The notes under the pieces: generated by a model | Told to the model about the DNA's origin: nothing | What the model saw: the letters and a program-made list of their open reading frames with translations, nothing else | The model's database searches: none | From: Progne subis subis | Taxonomy: Eukaryota; Chordata; Aves; Passeriformes; Hirundinidae | Reading direction: 5' to 3' | Assembly (NCBI GenBank): GCA_022316685.1 | Contig: JAKJHU010000371.1 | Span: forward strand, 1-64,000 | Length of the DNA: 64,000 nt | Shown here: in pieces, positions 11,701 through 22,960 of the stretch | Layout of the letters: each line of letters begins with the position of its first letter | How positions within the stretch are numbered: the stretch's first letter is position 1 | Translations under genes and position numbers: made by a program

Positions 11701-12690
11701 TTAACAGTACTTGGTAGGGACCTCAAACTTCGGGGTCAGCGGGGTATTAGTCCACGTTTTGATCAATACCCAGTCTCCAGGATTGATATTATGCACATTT
11801 GCATCCAAAGGGGAAGTTTGAGGAAGATAGCCTTTCTGAGATTTTTCTAAGGTTTGTCCAATAGTTTTTAGATATTTTCTAGGGACTTCCTCTCCTTCCA
11901 GGTAGTCTTTAGAACTATAAGGAGATAACAAAAAGGGAAGCCCAAATAGCATTTCATTATGGTGACACTCCTAGATCTGCTTGTGGCTGTGTTCTGATTC
12001 GTAGTAATGCTAGGGGTAAGCATTTAAGCCAATTTAGTTGAGTTTTCTGCTATTAGTTTAGTCAGTACATTTTTAATGGTTTTGTTCATCCTTTCTACTC
12101 TACCTGAGCTTTGGGGATGCCATGGGGTGTGTAACCTCCATTTTATCCCTAAGGCTTGCATTACCTGTTGTAGAATTTGTGCTGTGAAATGTGGCCCTCT
12201 GTCTGAATCAATATTATTTATCAGCCCATACTGAGGGAGGATATCTTCTAATATGATTTTTGTTACTACTTCTGCTGTTTCCCTTTTTGTAGGGAATGCC
12301 TGTACCCAATGGGTAAGGTGATCTGTGATCACTAACAAGTGTTTTGTACCCTTGAACAGGGGGCATCTCAGTAAAATCAATTTGCACGTTCTGGAAGGGC
12401 CTTAAGGCTAACTCCCTCCCTCCAGGATCAGTTTTTCTCATAACTTTTGATTTATTTTCTGAATATTATACCATCCCTGAGTAACTGCTTTTGCTAATTC
12501 ATGTACTCCAATACATAGGTTTTCCCTTAGGAAAATGGTCACATAACCCCTGGGTTCCCCAGTGGGTTAAATTATGTATTTCTGTAAGTATTTTTCTGGC
12601 TAGGGCTTTATTTAAGAATGTCCGTCTGTCAGCTGTTAACCACACTCTGTGTTCCCCTGGTGTAATCCTAATTCTTTTATTGCTTTCTGC
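11701..12690 (-). pseudogene. pol: integrase remnant of ERV-B
   Basis: DNA strand-transfer enzyme of the provirus. The three catalytic carboxylates remain visible: NVQIDFTEMPP (D), DSDRGPHFT (D) and HPQSSGRVERMNKT (E), but the first lies in a different frame (12214-12441) from the other two (12024-12380). The C-terminal DNA-binding region with GDWVLIKTW is at 11701-11952 in yet another frame. The N-terminal zinc-binding region near 12480-12690 is degraded. Confidence 0.85.
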
Positions 12691-12699
12691 TCTTTTTTA

Positions 12700-13272
12700 C
12701 TAAACACTTGCTCTATCCTTTCTTCTTCTTTTCTTGGTATTTTCTCCAATTTGAGGATTTTTTACTGGTTCTCCTGGTTCTAAAGCTGCTTCTCTGGCTG
12801 TTTTATCAGCTAACTGGTTTCCCCTTATCTCGGGCATATCTCCCTTTTGATGCCCTTTAATGTGAACTACTGCAATTTCTACTGGTTTTTGTAAAGATTT
12901 TAACACTGACTTTATTAATTCTGTGTGTATTAAGTTCTTCCCTTTTGAATTTAAATATCCCCGTCCTTCCCAAATTTTCCCAAATGTGTGCACGATACCA
13001 AAGGCATATCTAGAGTCTGTGTAAATGGTCCCTCGGTCATCTTTAAGTAAGTCTAGCCCTCTCTTTAGTGCATATATTTCACAGCACTGTGCTGACCAAT
13101 TACTTGGTAACTTTCCCTTTTCTAAAACTTTCATTTTCTCTCCCTCAATCACAGAGTATCCGAATGTTCTTTTCCCTTCCACCACTCGGGATGACCCATC
13201 TGTGAACAACACTCTCCCATATGGAAGGGGTGTATCCTCTAAATCTTCCCTTACTTTTGGTCTGCATATCAA
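12700..13272 (-). pseudogene. pol: RNase H domain of ERV-B
   Basis: RNase H removes the RNA strand during reverse transcription. This 190-codon open block keeps all four expected acidic positions: VLFTDGSSR, CCEIYALKRGL, IYTDSRYAFG and GNQLADKTAREAAL. It is the best-preserved enzyme domain of ERV-B. It is cut off from RT by frameshifts upstream near 13300-13500 and ends in a basic stretch, so it is only a domain of a broken pol. Confidence 0.85.
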
Positions 13273-13437
13273 TGAGTTCTAGGCAATGGTGTTCTATTTC
13301 TTCAGTGGGCTCACCAGAGAGAAATTGAGCTGGAAATTGAGCTAGGTTATTTGAATTTAATCAGTATAATTTCATATTTTAGGATTCTAGAATCTGTGAG
13401 CCACTTTTGAGCTCTTTGGCTTAAAATTGTTTTCAAA

Positions 13438-14488
13438 TCATGTGGAGTATGTGTCTTTATCTTTCCCTGTAATGTTAACTTTTGAGGCTTCTTCTATAAA
13501 ATAGCTGCAGCTGCAACTGCTTGGAGACAAGCCGGCCATCCCCTGGCCACTGGATCTAACAGTTTGTGATAAAATGCTACAGGTTTTCGGTATCCTTCCC
13601 CATTTCTTGGTTAAAACTCCATATGCTATCCCTTCCTCAGTGTTTACAAATAAATCAAACTCCTTTTTAAGATCTGGTAAGCTTAAAACTGGTGCTGAGG
13701 ATAATTTCTCTTTAGATCCTGCAGCTGCCTCTCGTCCACTCTCTGTCCAATTCATTGGTTCCTGGTCTATTAATTTATCATAAAGAAATTTGACCCCTTG
13801 AGTGTACTTATCTATCCGGTGCTTGCAGTATCCGAACAGGCCTAGAAGTTTCCTTATGTCTCTCTTAGTTTTTTGGAGGTGATATAGACACTATTCCTGA
13901 AATTCTTGCAGGACTTTAACCTTTATTCCCCTTTTTGATTATGTGTCCTAAATAAGTGTCTTCATTTTCTACAAACTGTAGTTTACTCTGAGATACTTTT
14001 AACCCCTTTTCTCCAAGAAAGTTTAGAAGTTGTATACTTACATCTTTAACTTCTTTTTCTTTCTCCCCTGATATTAATAAATCATCCACGTTTTGCAAAA
14101 TTTGAACTCCTTCTTTGGGACTAAACTGTTCTAATAATGTTTCTAGGGCCTGTCCGAAGATATTTTGGCGATTCGTATACCCCTGTGGTAGCCGGGTCCA
14201 CCTTAGCTGTTGTTTCCTTCCCCTGTCTGGATGTTCCCATTCAAAGGCGAACCAATCCCTACACTCTTCTGCTAGGGGACATGCCCAAAAAGCATCCTTT
14301 AAGTCTACCACTGTGAACCAGGTATGCTCTCTTGGAATTTTACTCAGCAAGGTATAGGGATTAGGTGACTACTGGGTGTCGAGCAATAGTTCTTTTATTT
14401 ATTTCTCTCAAATCCTGGACTAATCTAAACTTTCCCTCATCTTTCTTTATGGCTAATATAGAGGTGTTATGAGGGGACATACAGGGTT
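13438..14488 (-). pseudogene. pol: reverse transcriptase remnant of ERV-B
   Basis: RT palm and connection. The first catalytic Asp is in FTVVDLKDAFWACPL, followed by RLPQGYTNRQ. The box that is YVDD in this group reads NVDD here (ILQNVDDLLISG), a change expected to damage polymerization. One extra base before the first motif (near 14366) creates a stop, and another frameshift near 14500 separates it from protease. The connection part (13438-13755) is also shifted. Confidence 0.85.
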
Positions 14489-15064
14489 CTAACATATTTT
14501 CTTTAAAAGATGCTCAATTACTGAAGCTAGCCCTTTCTTTCCTTCTAGTGACATTGGGTATTGCTTAACTCTGATGGCGGGGTTATCTTTTTGCATTTCT
14601 GTCTTAATGGGAGGGATATCTAAACACCCATATTTTCCCTCTGTAGCCCACACTTCTGAATTTATCTCTTGTATATCTCCTTGGGTCAGTTTCATGATAT
14701 GCACAACCATTTTTCCATCTTTTGGGATAACTCCTACCCCGAGCTGCACTTGTAAGTCTCTGCCCAGTAAATTGGTTTCTGTATGTGGTAAATAAAGAAA
14801 ATCAGCTACACAGTGCTTTGAGTTCCCTTTTATCTCTACTCCTTCAATTATTAATGCTCGAAAGGGCCTCCCTTCAGCCCCTAACACTTCACAAGTTTTT
14901 GTCCCGATTGTTACCCCTGTTGGTAATTTCCTTAAACTTGATCTATCAGCTCCTGTGTCCACTAAGAATTCATATTCTTCACTTTGGGGCCCCACATCAA
15001 AGTTTACTAGAGGCTCATCTTGTTGTTCTATTGGGTCCCCTATTTTATAGAGCCTCTGACACCC
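14489..15064 (-). pseudogene. pro: protease and RT N-terminus of ERV-B
   Basis: Aspartic protease that matures Gag and Pol. The active site FLVDTGADRSSL and the C-terminal NLLGRDLQVQLG are intact. The block continues into the RT start IRVKQYPMSLEGKKG. It is in the same frame as the capsid/nucleocapsid part of gag and is separated from it only by the UAG at 15065-15067, the arrangement used for readthrough in gammaretroviruses. Confidence 0.88.
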
Positions 15065-15067
15065 CTA
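15065..15067 (-). promoter_or_regulatory. in-frame UAG between gag and pol (readthrough site)
   Basis: The minus strand reads GAT TAG GGG TGT CAG. The codon after the stop begins with G and a purine-rich stretch follows, as at gammaretroviral gag-pol junctions where suppression of UAG gives Gag-Pol. Gag upstream and protease downstream share one frame. A pseudoknot downstream is expected from the family but was not folded. Confidence 0.75.
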
Positions 15068-17008
15068 ATCCTCCCCTTTCAGCACCCTCTCCAGGGCATC
15101 TTGCTCCCTTGCAATAGCCTCATCAAGTGATAATTTCTTACAATCCCTTTTTAAATGCCCTATTTCACCACCGTAATAACAAGCTCTATTCTCTCCTGGG
15201 TTACTTCTTTTTAAATTTACCCACGGTGGTACTATGGGTGACTTTGGTTCTTTAAATGAGGGTCTTGGTCCTCCCTCACTAGATTTCAAGGAGGAGTTTC
15301 TCTGGTTTCCTGCTACTCCAGTACTTTCTCTTGCTACAGCTACCATAATGCGAGCCTTGGCTTTAGCTTTTTCTTCTTCTCTCCTCAGGTAAACTCTTAA
15401 GGCTTCTTTTAATAATTCATTAATATTTTTCTCCTGCCAATCTTCAATTTTTTCTAATTTTCTCCGTATATCTGGCCATGACTTTGTTACAAACTGCACT
15501 TTTAGAATTACTTGTCCCTCAGGACTATCAGGGTCTATGCTTGAATATAATTGAAAATTTCTTTTTAATCGATTTAGCCAAGTGGCAGGAGTCTCATCTT
15601 TTTCTTGGGACCCATCAAAAGCTAATTTAGTATTATTCCCTCTGGGGACAGATTCTCTTATACCTCTTACTATCAAGGACCTATAGTCTCTCATATTTTG
15701 TCTTTCCTCTTCTCGATTTGGGTCCCACCCTGGGTCAGCTATCGGTAATTTATGATCTCCAGGTGGCCCCAGCCTATTTTCCCTTTCCCAGATTCTGATA
15801 CTTGCTGTTCTAATCATTCGTATTTCCTCAGGGGGAGAACAAGATGTTTAATATAGAATTCAGCTCTCCCCATGTATAAACATTGGGCCCAAGGAATTGG
15901 TCTACCTGTGTAGCAATACCTATGGGATCTTCAACTAAATTTCCTAGCTCTTTCTTAAATCCTCTTACCTCAGAGGCTGTTAATGGGGCATTTACAAATC
16001 CCACTCCTCCAATTACTCCTCCCATAGGCACTTCCCTGAGGGGAAAAAGTTTTTCTGGCTTTTAAGGCTTTTGACCTTGTGTTACAATAGGGTCCTTCAC
16101 TTACATTATTAAATGATAACACTGGCTGAGTTAGGAATTCCTGGGGAATTCCAGGAGAACGGGATGACTCACAGGAGTCTGTAGGGGTTTTGGTTAACTC
16201 CCAATTAGGAGGTGGCAGGGGAATTACTGTAGGTGAGGGGGAGGTAGTAAAATCTGTAGGGGGAGAAACAGAGGATGGTACTGTGGGAGAAAGGGGGGCT
16301 AGGGAAGAGGTTGTGTTTTGGGAAACAGAAGGGGTTATAACTGGGGCTAAAGAATTTTGACTATTGGAAGGAGGTGGCAAAGGGGCTGTTGGGAGAGAAG
16401 GGGGAGAAGGTACTAAGGACTGGGGAGGAGAGGTGTTAAGGAGGGGTGATGATGGAACCACTGGGGGAAGAGGAGGAGAGGGTTCTGAAGGAGTTGGAGT
16501 TTGACTCGGGGAAGTTAGTAGGGGAACTGGGACAGGATTTTGAGGGACTTGGGGCACCTCTGGGTAAATTGGAGGGGGTTAAATGGTCTAAAGGGTCCCA
16601 TCTTTGATTAGTTTCTGTTCTTTCCTCTTTCTGTTCTTTTCTTTCACACTTTTCTTTTTCTTTTAATTTGCAGACTTTTATATTCTCTTTACTCGTGGCT
16701 CTCTTTTGCCAACAAGCAGCATAAGCTAACTGGTTTACATCTGGATCTTCCTGAGTTCTTAGGTGCTGATTTAACTGATAGCACATCCACTCATCATGTG
16801 TTCCAAACCATGGCCACTCTCCTGGTAATTTTAATTTTGGCCAGACTTCTGTGCAATAAAACACCATTTTAACCTGATCTAGTCCTTTTGTGGCCTCTAA
16901 AGAATCCCATTTTGTTAAAAGTTGTTCTAAGGGACTACCGGGTGGAATACTCTTTACTTTGTTATTCTCCTTTTGGGATTTCTTTTTCTTACTAGTACAT
17001 TGTCCCAT
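15068..17008 (-). pseudogene. gag: gag of ERV-B (MA, proline-rich, CA, NC)
   Basis: Structural polyprotein. I choose the ATG at 17008 because MGQCTSKKKK provides the N-terminal Gly for myristoylation and a basic patch. Matrix (to about 16560) is followed by a long proline/serine-rich region (15970-16557), capsid start FVNAPLTASEVRGFKKEL, the major homology region with DGSQEKDETPATWLNRL, a charged Lys/Arg/Glu stretch and one zinc knuckle. The knuckle reads CYYGGEIGHLKRDC, so its second Cys is Gly. At least three frameshifts divide matrix, the proline-rich region and the two capsid blocks. Confidence 0.88.
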
Positions 17009-18379
17009 TTTCTTTAAACTGAAAAAAAATTTCAAAGGTGCCCTTTACTGACTGGCAACACAGGTTTTTTTAAAGCAAAAAAAAATTCTTCAGCTTTTCT
17101 CCCTTTACTTCAAATCTCCTGACTTAATTCTTGAACACTTCAACATAAAACTCCTAAACTTTATGCTTTTCTACTCTTTCCTACACTTTTGCTTTCATTA
17201 GGGAACAAATTCTCCCTCTTTCTACTCACTTTCTCTAACCTTCTTCACTTCCTTGGACGCTCACACTTTACTTACACCAGGGGCTCAGACTCTCTTCTGA
17301 CCCCTTTGAGGTGAGTCCTAATGACCTCACCCCCTATGTACCCCCGCGCCTTGCCTCACCCCTGAGACTCTGGACACGCTTTGCGGCGCACGACAGGGTC
17401 CCTAGTACTGGCATCCCCTTCCGGGCCCCAGGGCCTTCCCACGCCTGAGCCCCCGCCAGGCCGGACCCCTTCAGTCCGAACCCCGGACTAGACTGCCCTG
17501 CTACTAGTACAGTCCCCCTCTTCACTTTTTGAAACGGAGGTAAGAGGTCAAGACTCCGCACGGGTTACCTGGGGGGGTATCCCTTCCTTGTTTCCAAGGA
17601 TCAACCCCAGCAGGGCCCGACCCCTTTGCCTTCCACCAGGACTGGCTTGACTACTTCTCCCCAACGAAGCAGCCTCGGCAAGAGGGATGAGTGTGTGTGT
17701 GCAGGATGCCCGCCTTGCCTCCAAGCTGACTCCCCACCCCGGTGTCCTCAGGCTGTGGGTTTACGGCCTCCTCCCTGAGGCCGCGGCAGCACACCCTCTC
17801 CGGTGCGTCTGGCTCAGTCCTGGGAAGCAGGGACTCTCATGAGCTCTCGGCACCCGCAGTGTCTGGGGACACCCTGTCAACCCTGGTACGGTTTTCCCGC
17901 CCCTCCAGGGACTCTAAACCCACCTAGGCTACTCTAGCCTTTCAGGGGGGGGACCTGCCCCCAATGTGTGCCACTCACACTTTGTTTTCCCCTGCACGCC
18001 CAGGGGTGGTCTTTCTGCCCCTAATGCGTGCCACTCACACTCTGTTTCCCCTGCACGCCCGGGGGGGGTCTTTCTGCCCCTAAGGAGACGCCTCACTCAT
18101 TAATTTCTCTCGCTTCCCCCTTTTCCTGGTCGGCCCCCTCGCGGGAGTTCCGAAACCGCAGTACCGAGGGGTCCACACTCATTTCCGGGGGTCCGAGCTG
18201 CCGGCCCTCGACTCTCTCACACTCCCACTCGCACGTCTCCTTTACCCGCCGCCGGAATGCTCACCCTCCGGCACTCCTCCTCGTTGACAGTCTCAGGCTG
18301 CTCCCGCTTGTCCAGCTGTCCCGGAGGTCCGAAGGGCGAGCGGCTGTCCCGTCCTCGGTCTCTCTTCAGGCATGGCCAG
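17009..18379 (-). other. long GC-rich leader of ERV-B
   Basis: About 1.4 kb between primer site and gag start, with no supported coding region. Packaging signal and splice donor are expected here from the family. It contains a 60-bp tandem repeat at 17953-18080. Confidence 0.7.
17953..18080. repeat. 60-bp tandem duplication in ERV-B leader
   Basis: Two neighbouring copies share tgccactcacact, cctgcacgccc and tctttctgccc at an exact 60-base offset (17961 and 18021), with few substitutions. Duplicated leader stems could carry RNA packaging structures, which is inference. Confidence 0.8.
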
Positions 18380-18399
18380 ATCCCATGGACGAGCCCCCA
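18380..18399 (-). other. primer binding site of ERV-B (tRNA-Pro type)
   Basis: The minus strand reads TGGGGGCTCGTCC and then GGGAT after two intervening bases, starting five bases inside the 5' LTR edge. This matches the well-known tRNA-Pro primer site of gammaretroviruses over its first 13 bases. Confidence 0.85.
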
Positions 18400-18404
18400 A
18401 AAAT

Positions 18405-19012
18405 TGTTCTGGAAAAAATAATAGAGTCAGAGACTTGCTGGTTTTGTATGTTTCTTTATTATCAAGCTTGGCCTTGGGGGAGAGCTTGCTTGCTCCCTTG
18501 GCAACGTGGAGGAGGAGGTACACACAGCTTCGCTTCACAGCAAAGCTGGGGACTCCCACCACCCTTCACGGGCTTTTTCCCTTGCCAGGGAGTCCGTTTC
18601 GCTTCGCTGATCAGGGGTCATCCAGCGATGGGGGACTCCTTCTCAGGTCACGGCGAATAAATAAAGCTGCTTCGGCGGACCCCCGTACTTCTTGCACTAG
18701 TCTAAAATGCAACTACAGTCCTGGATTTTACTTTGGTTCCCTGCTTTTCAGAGTCTCTTGTTCTTGGGTTGTTCCAGAATTCCAGTGTTCTTTTTATTTG
18801 CATATTCAGACACTATCCGGCGAATGGGAGCAGAGATACAGGTAATAAGGTGAATTCTTAATTAACAAAGAAGTAAATAAGGTGATAAATCAGTATTAAA
18901 ACAGGAATAAGGCAAATTCTTTATACAGAACTAGCATTAACAATCTTAATGGAATTACTTAACAATTAAGTAACTAAAACATAGATTATTTGAATAGAAT
19001 TTATTTATAACA
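18405..19012 (-). repeat. 5' LTR of ERV-B
   Basis: Partner of 8450-9065 with the same TG...CA ends. Differences include a shorter ag repeat, scattered substitutions and single-base indels. Confidence 0.93.
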
Positions 19013-19526
19013 GTTGGGCATGAACAGAGCTCCTGCACTTGCATTTCCAGCTGCTGTGCAACCAAAGCTGAGGGAGCTGGAGCTGCCTGAATGCAATAAC
19101 TGGAATATGAGCCTCTCTCTAGGGGGAAATCTTCCCCCTCCTGTGCCAGCCCGTGCCAATGCTGCCATGCTCTGCTGCTGCTGGGGCACTCGGGGCTCTG
19201 GCTGAGCAGGAAAGGTGACCCTGAGCCAGGAGCTTTCCTTGGCTGCAGCAAAGCCTTGGCACACAAAGACCTTCCTGGTGCTGTGCCCGGGGCCAGAAGG
19301 GATTGTGCTACCAGAGCTGAGCCTAAATTTCTTCTCCCAGACAGCTTTAGGGCGCAGAATGTGGAGAAGGCAGAGCTGACTCTCAGCTGTCCGCAGTTCT
19401 CCAGAAGGATCCTGTGTGTGAAGCAGCCTGAGAACAGGGTTTATGTGTGAGGGGAGGGGAATTCAGAGCCCTTTTCTCCCCTGTGGGCTGAGGGTCTGCA
19501 TTTACAATGGCCCTGCAGCTGCCCAA
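19013..19526. other. unassigned host-like segment between ERV-B and ERV-C
   Basis: About 510 bases of mixed sequence that matches neither provirus and shows no convincing ORF. If ERV-B had simply landed in ERV-A, the rest of ERV-A gag should be here, and it is not. Confidence 0.5.
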
Positions 19527-20173
19527 TGTTGGAGTCCAGGGCATTCCTTTGGTTGCCCTGGAGGGTCAGAGACCTGGGCAGGGGGCTCTGAGACCCCAGC
19601 CCAGAGCTCAGAGAGACTCTGGCTTTGATCTCAGTCCATGGGAAAAACTTCCTAAACTGAGAGAGGGTTTGCAGGCCACGGGAGTGTGAAAAATAGTAGT
19701 TTAGTTTATCACAGAGTGAAAAAAATAGTAATTTTAGGTTCATAGCATTGGAGTGAATGGGGACAAGATGGAGAAGCTGGGGCGTTGCCTCCTTCTTCTT
19801 CCTTCTCTTTCCCTCACTCCATTTCTGCTATGATGTTGGCACAAAGTAGTTCATGAGGATTGGGTCAGTGTATAGATGACCTTTTTAGTATATAGTGATA
19901 GACATTGGTAAGAAATAGTAAATAACGAACACGTAGTAATTAGTATAAAAGATTAAGGACAGCCCAGCTCGTGGGGAGACGTGAGAAGTCCATGCAGCTG
20001 CAAACATCATGTTGGACTGTGAGAAATTTGTAAGATAAGAAACAATAAACGAAAAATGCAACCTTGAAAAATCTACACCTAAAGACTCTGTCTCTTCCTT
20101 CGGCTTGGCTCGGAGCTGTGCAGGGGGGAAAGGGACCCTGAAACCACCTGAATGTTGGGGAAGCCCCCCGACA
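19527..20173 (+). repeat. 5' LTR of ERV-C
   Basis: Begins TGTTGGAGTCC and ends CCCCCGACA. A TATAAAAG box lies at 19944-19951 and AATAAA at 20044-20049, which places U3, R and U5 in the usual order. The same LTR occurs at 28372-29018, 24750-25395 (-), 38289-38936 (-) and 47447-48093 (-). Confidence 0.95.
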
Positions 20174-20275
20174 TCTGGCATCCCTGGCTGCGTGAAAGAA
20201 ACACCTGGCTTCTCTGAGTGAGTGGTCAGAAACATCTAGCGTCCCTGGCCGGACAACATCTGGCATCCCTGACTC
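20174..20275 (+). other. primer binding site of ERV-C and two PBS-like copies
   Basis: Directly after the LTR, TGGCATCCCTGGCTG (from 20176) resembles the complement of the tRNA-Asn 3' end; ERV-D has the closer version TGGCGTCCCTGG. Two further copies of tct-rgc-rtccctg, each preceded by aca, follow at 20235 and 20259. The tRNA assignment is from memory of tRNA ends. Confidence 0.65.
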
Positions 20276-20568
20276 GCACTCCTGAAAAGGAGCACCAAAA
20301 AAGGTCACAGAACCTCTGCAGAAAAATCAAAAGCTCCCAGAACATCAAACTGCCAGGCCGAGATCTCCGGAGAAGAAAAACACCTGTTTGGCCAAAAGAA
20401 GAACACCTCGTTCCACTTTGTCCCAGACGACGGCTTTCCAGGGCCCAGGAACCCGTCATCCTGAGATCTGCTGGACAGACATCGGGACATCTCTGAGACA
20501 AATTGGACCAGAGCTGCAGCAAACCTTTGTATTGGTAAGACCAGTGAGATTCAGAATACACCACACCC

Positions 20569-22276
20569 ATGGGAGGGACAACATCACAAGAGAGAATTAT
20601 TATATTGGAACAGTTAAAAGAAATAATATCAAAATACAATATAGCGCTGAAAGATAAGGAGCTCCGAGCCCTAATGTTATGGGTCAAATGTAACTATTCA
20701 CAATGTGAGACCCAGTTTCTTTTTGAGCCAGGTTTTTGGCAGGAAGTGAACAGAAAACTTTATGATAATGCCACAAGAAAAGATAAAATTGCCGCAAAAC
20801 TTTTGTCGGCTGGGAGAATTATGTTAGAAGTTATAACAGAATATAGCAAGGAAGCGTCCGAGGTTAGACACCTGCCAAGCAAGCAAAGGGATGTTAGCAC
20901 TAAGCCAGAAGAGATAGCCATGCTAACTCCAGGATTGACACATCCCCCAGGGGAAAGAGAAGGGGGAGGGGAAAGAACAAAACTATCTCAAGGTCCAACA
21001 GAAAGCTCATCAAAAGCCCCAAGATCGATTCCAGGAGAAATGAAGCTTCTGATCCATCCAACAGAGCAGGAGGATTTGGACATGCTTTTCTTTGAAGCAA
21101 TCCAAGAACAAACCCCACATTCGCACACGGAGGGGGGGGAAGAACTCCACCTAGAAGTCCCTTCACCCCTCCAGAGTCGCCGCAGCGACAAACCCCTCCT
21201 TCGCCATTGCTCCTTTCCCTTCCCGTGGGAAAACTGGGTGCGGGTGGAGAGGACGGGGGGGCGAAAGAACAGGGGCGAGCACCATCAGAACCGCAGGGGG
21301 GGGGGAAGATGAGCGGGGGAGTGAGACTGCGAGGGGGGGCGAAGCCGCGCGGGGAGCCGAGGCAGCAGGACGCGACGGGACGCGATTACAAGGCACGTTG
21401 GGAAACAGAGGCGCAGATCGCTGGGAACAGTCCGTGGGGGATGGAGCTGTGGCGGGGGAGAGCTCAAAAACAGGCCGAATACTACAAACCCCAGAAATCC
21501 TTGCAGCCGGTCCAGGTGCAGGCGCGACAGGGGCAGGGCAAAGCCCGAGGCGCGTTCCTCTTCGGGGGGGGGCTGATTCCAATGACAAAAGAGACGGGGC
21601 GGACCTTGAACGTGAGATAGGGCGGGGTATCCCGCCGGAGACTGCCGGGCCGAGATGGGCAGGGGCGGGGCCAGCGGAGACAGAGCGGGCAGGGACGGGG
21701 CGTGGCCGAGGCGGGGAGAGTCTTGAGGGTACCACCCCCAGGCAGCAGGGGCTGTGGAGCCCGATCACGTCCACGGGCAGCTATGAACCTGAGCCGCCTG
21801 CGTGCGGTGATCCAGGGACAGCTGCCGAAGTATTGCAGATGGGCGCGCGTCCAAAAATATCTCAGATTTTACAGGCTTTTCCAGAATTTAAAAGATACTT
21901 CAGAACTCCAAGCCCGCAGAGAACAGCTGTCAGTGTGCCGACGTCACTGAAGGGCACAGCAGAGAGGCAGCAAGCGCGGAGATCATCAGTCGCATCGACC
22001 GAAGCATCAGTTTGGGAGGACACGCCCACACTGCATCATTTTTTTCCAGTTTCATATAAAAAATCAACCTCTTCAAAACAGCGATTCAAACAGAAGCCGA
22101 GAGAACCTTTGCCAATGCTGAAGGATGATGATGTTGTTGATGAGGACCAGGAGATGTCAATCACAGATGAAGATATAATCAGAATCACAGCATCAGAGGG
22201 GATTCCTGCCACAAGAGTAAAGGCACTTGAGTTCTCACAGCAAGCTTCATCATTTTTGTTATCTGAAGACTTATGA
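20569..22276 (+). pseudogene. gag: gag 5' part of ERV-C (matrix and linker)
   Basis: The ATG at 20569 gives MGGTTSQERIIILEQLK, with an N-terminal Gly suited to myristoylation. The first block (20569-21312) is a helical matrix-like domain with LWVKCNYSQCETQFLF, then Pro/Ser/Glu-rich linker. It runs into a stop in a G-rich stretch. The following block (21398-22276) is in another frame and continues as linker, ending SQQASSFLLSEDL. Homopolymer G runs near 21130, 21300 and 21570 are likely sites of frame loss. The matching block of ERV-D has ACG in place of this start codon. Confidence 0.75.
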
Positions 22277-22410
22277 ACAAGTTTTTTTGCAGGTTCACTG
22301 AAACAGCATTTCGCCATGATCCCACAATCTTCTTTCTCTCGAAGTTTTTTTCTCAGGGACAGATGCTTCAGAAAAATTTGAGGATGTTCAGCAAACCCTG
22401 ATTCCTCTCC

Positions 22411-22750
22411 AGAGGGAAAGAGAAAGAGAGAGAGAGAAAGAAAGGGGAAAAAGAAAGAGAGATACAAAGGGAGAAAGAGAGAGAGAAAGAAAGAGAGAAA
22501 GAAAGGGAGAAAGAGAGAGAGAAAGAAAGAGAGAGAGAAAGGGAGAGAGAAAGGGAGAAAGAAAGGGAAAAAGAAAGGAGAGGAAAGAGAAAGAGAGAGA
22601 GAAAGAGAGAGAGAAAGAGAAAGAAGAAAGAGAAAGAGAAAGAGAAAGAGAAAGAGAAAGAGAAAGAGAAAGAGAAAGAGAAGAGAAAGGAAAGAGAAAG
22701 AGAAAGAGAAAGAGGAAAGAGAAAAGAGGGGAAAGAGAAAGAGAAAGAGA

Positions 22751-22782
<32 letters not shown>

Positions 22783-22927
22783 AAGAAAGGGAAAAAGAAA
22801 GAGAGAAACAAAGGGAGAAAGAGAGAGAGAAAGAAAGAGAGAAAGAAAGGGAGAAAGAGAGAGAGAAAGAAAGAGAGAGAGAAAGGGAGAGAGAAAGGGA
22901 GAAAGAAAGGGAAAAAGAAAGGGAGAA

Positions 22928-22960
<33 letters not shown>

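Larger units (their letters stand above)
8450..19012 (-). mobile_element. ERV-B: full-length gammaretrovirus-like provirus
   Basis: A 10.6-kb provirus on the minus strand with LTRs at both ends that differ by roughly two percent by eye. Inside are a tRNA-Pro-type primer site, a long leader, gag starting MGQ, a UAG codon between gag and pol in one frame, protease, RT, RNase H, integrase, env with CWIC and C-x7-CC, and a polypurine tract. Each gene has frameshifts or lost active-site residues. The bases outside the two LTRs do not match (tagggc on the left, gttggg on the right), so no target duplication is visible. The left flank is ERV-A gag but the right flank is not ERV-A. Confidence 0.92.
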
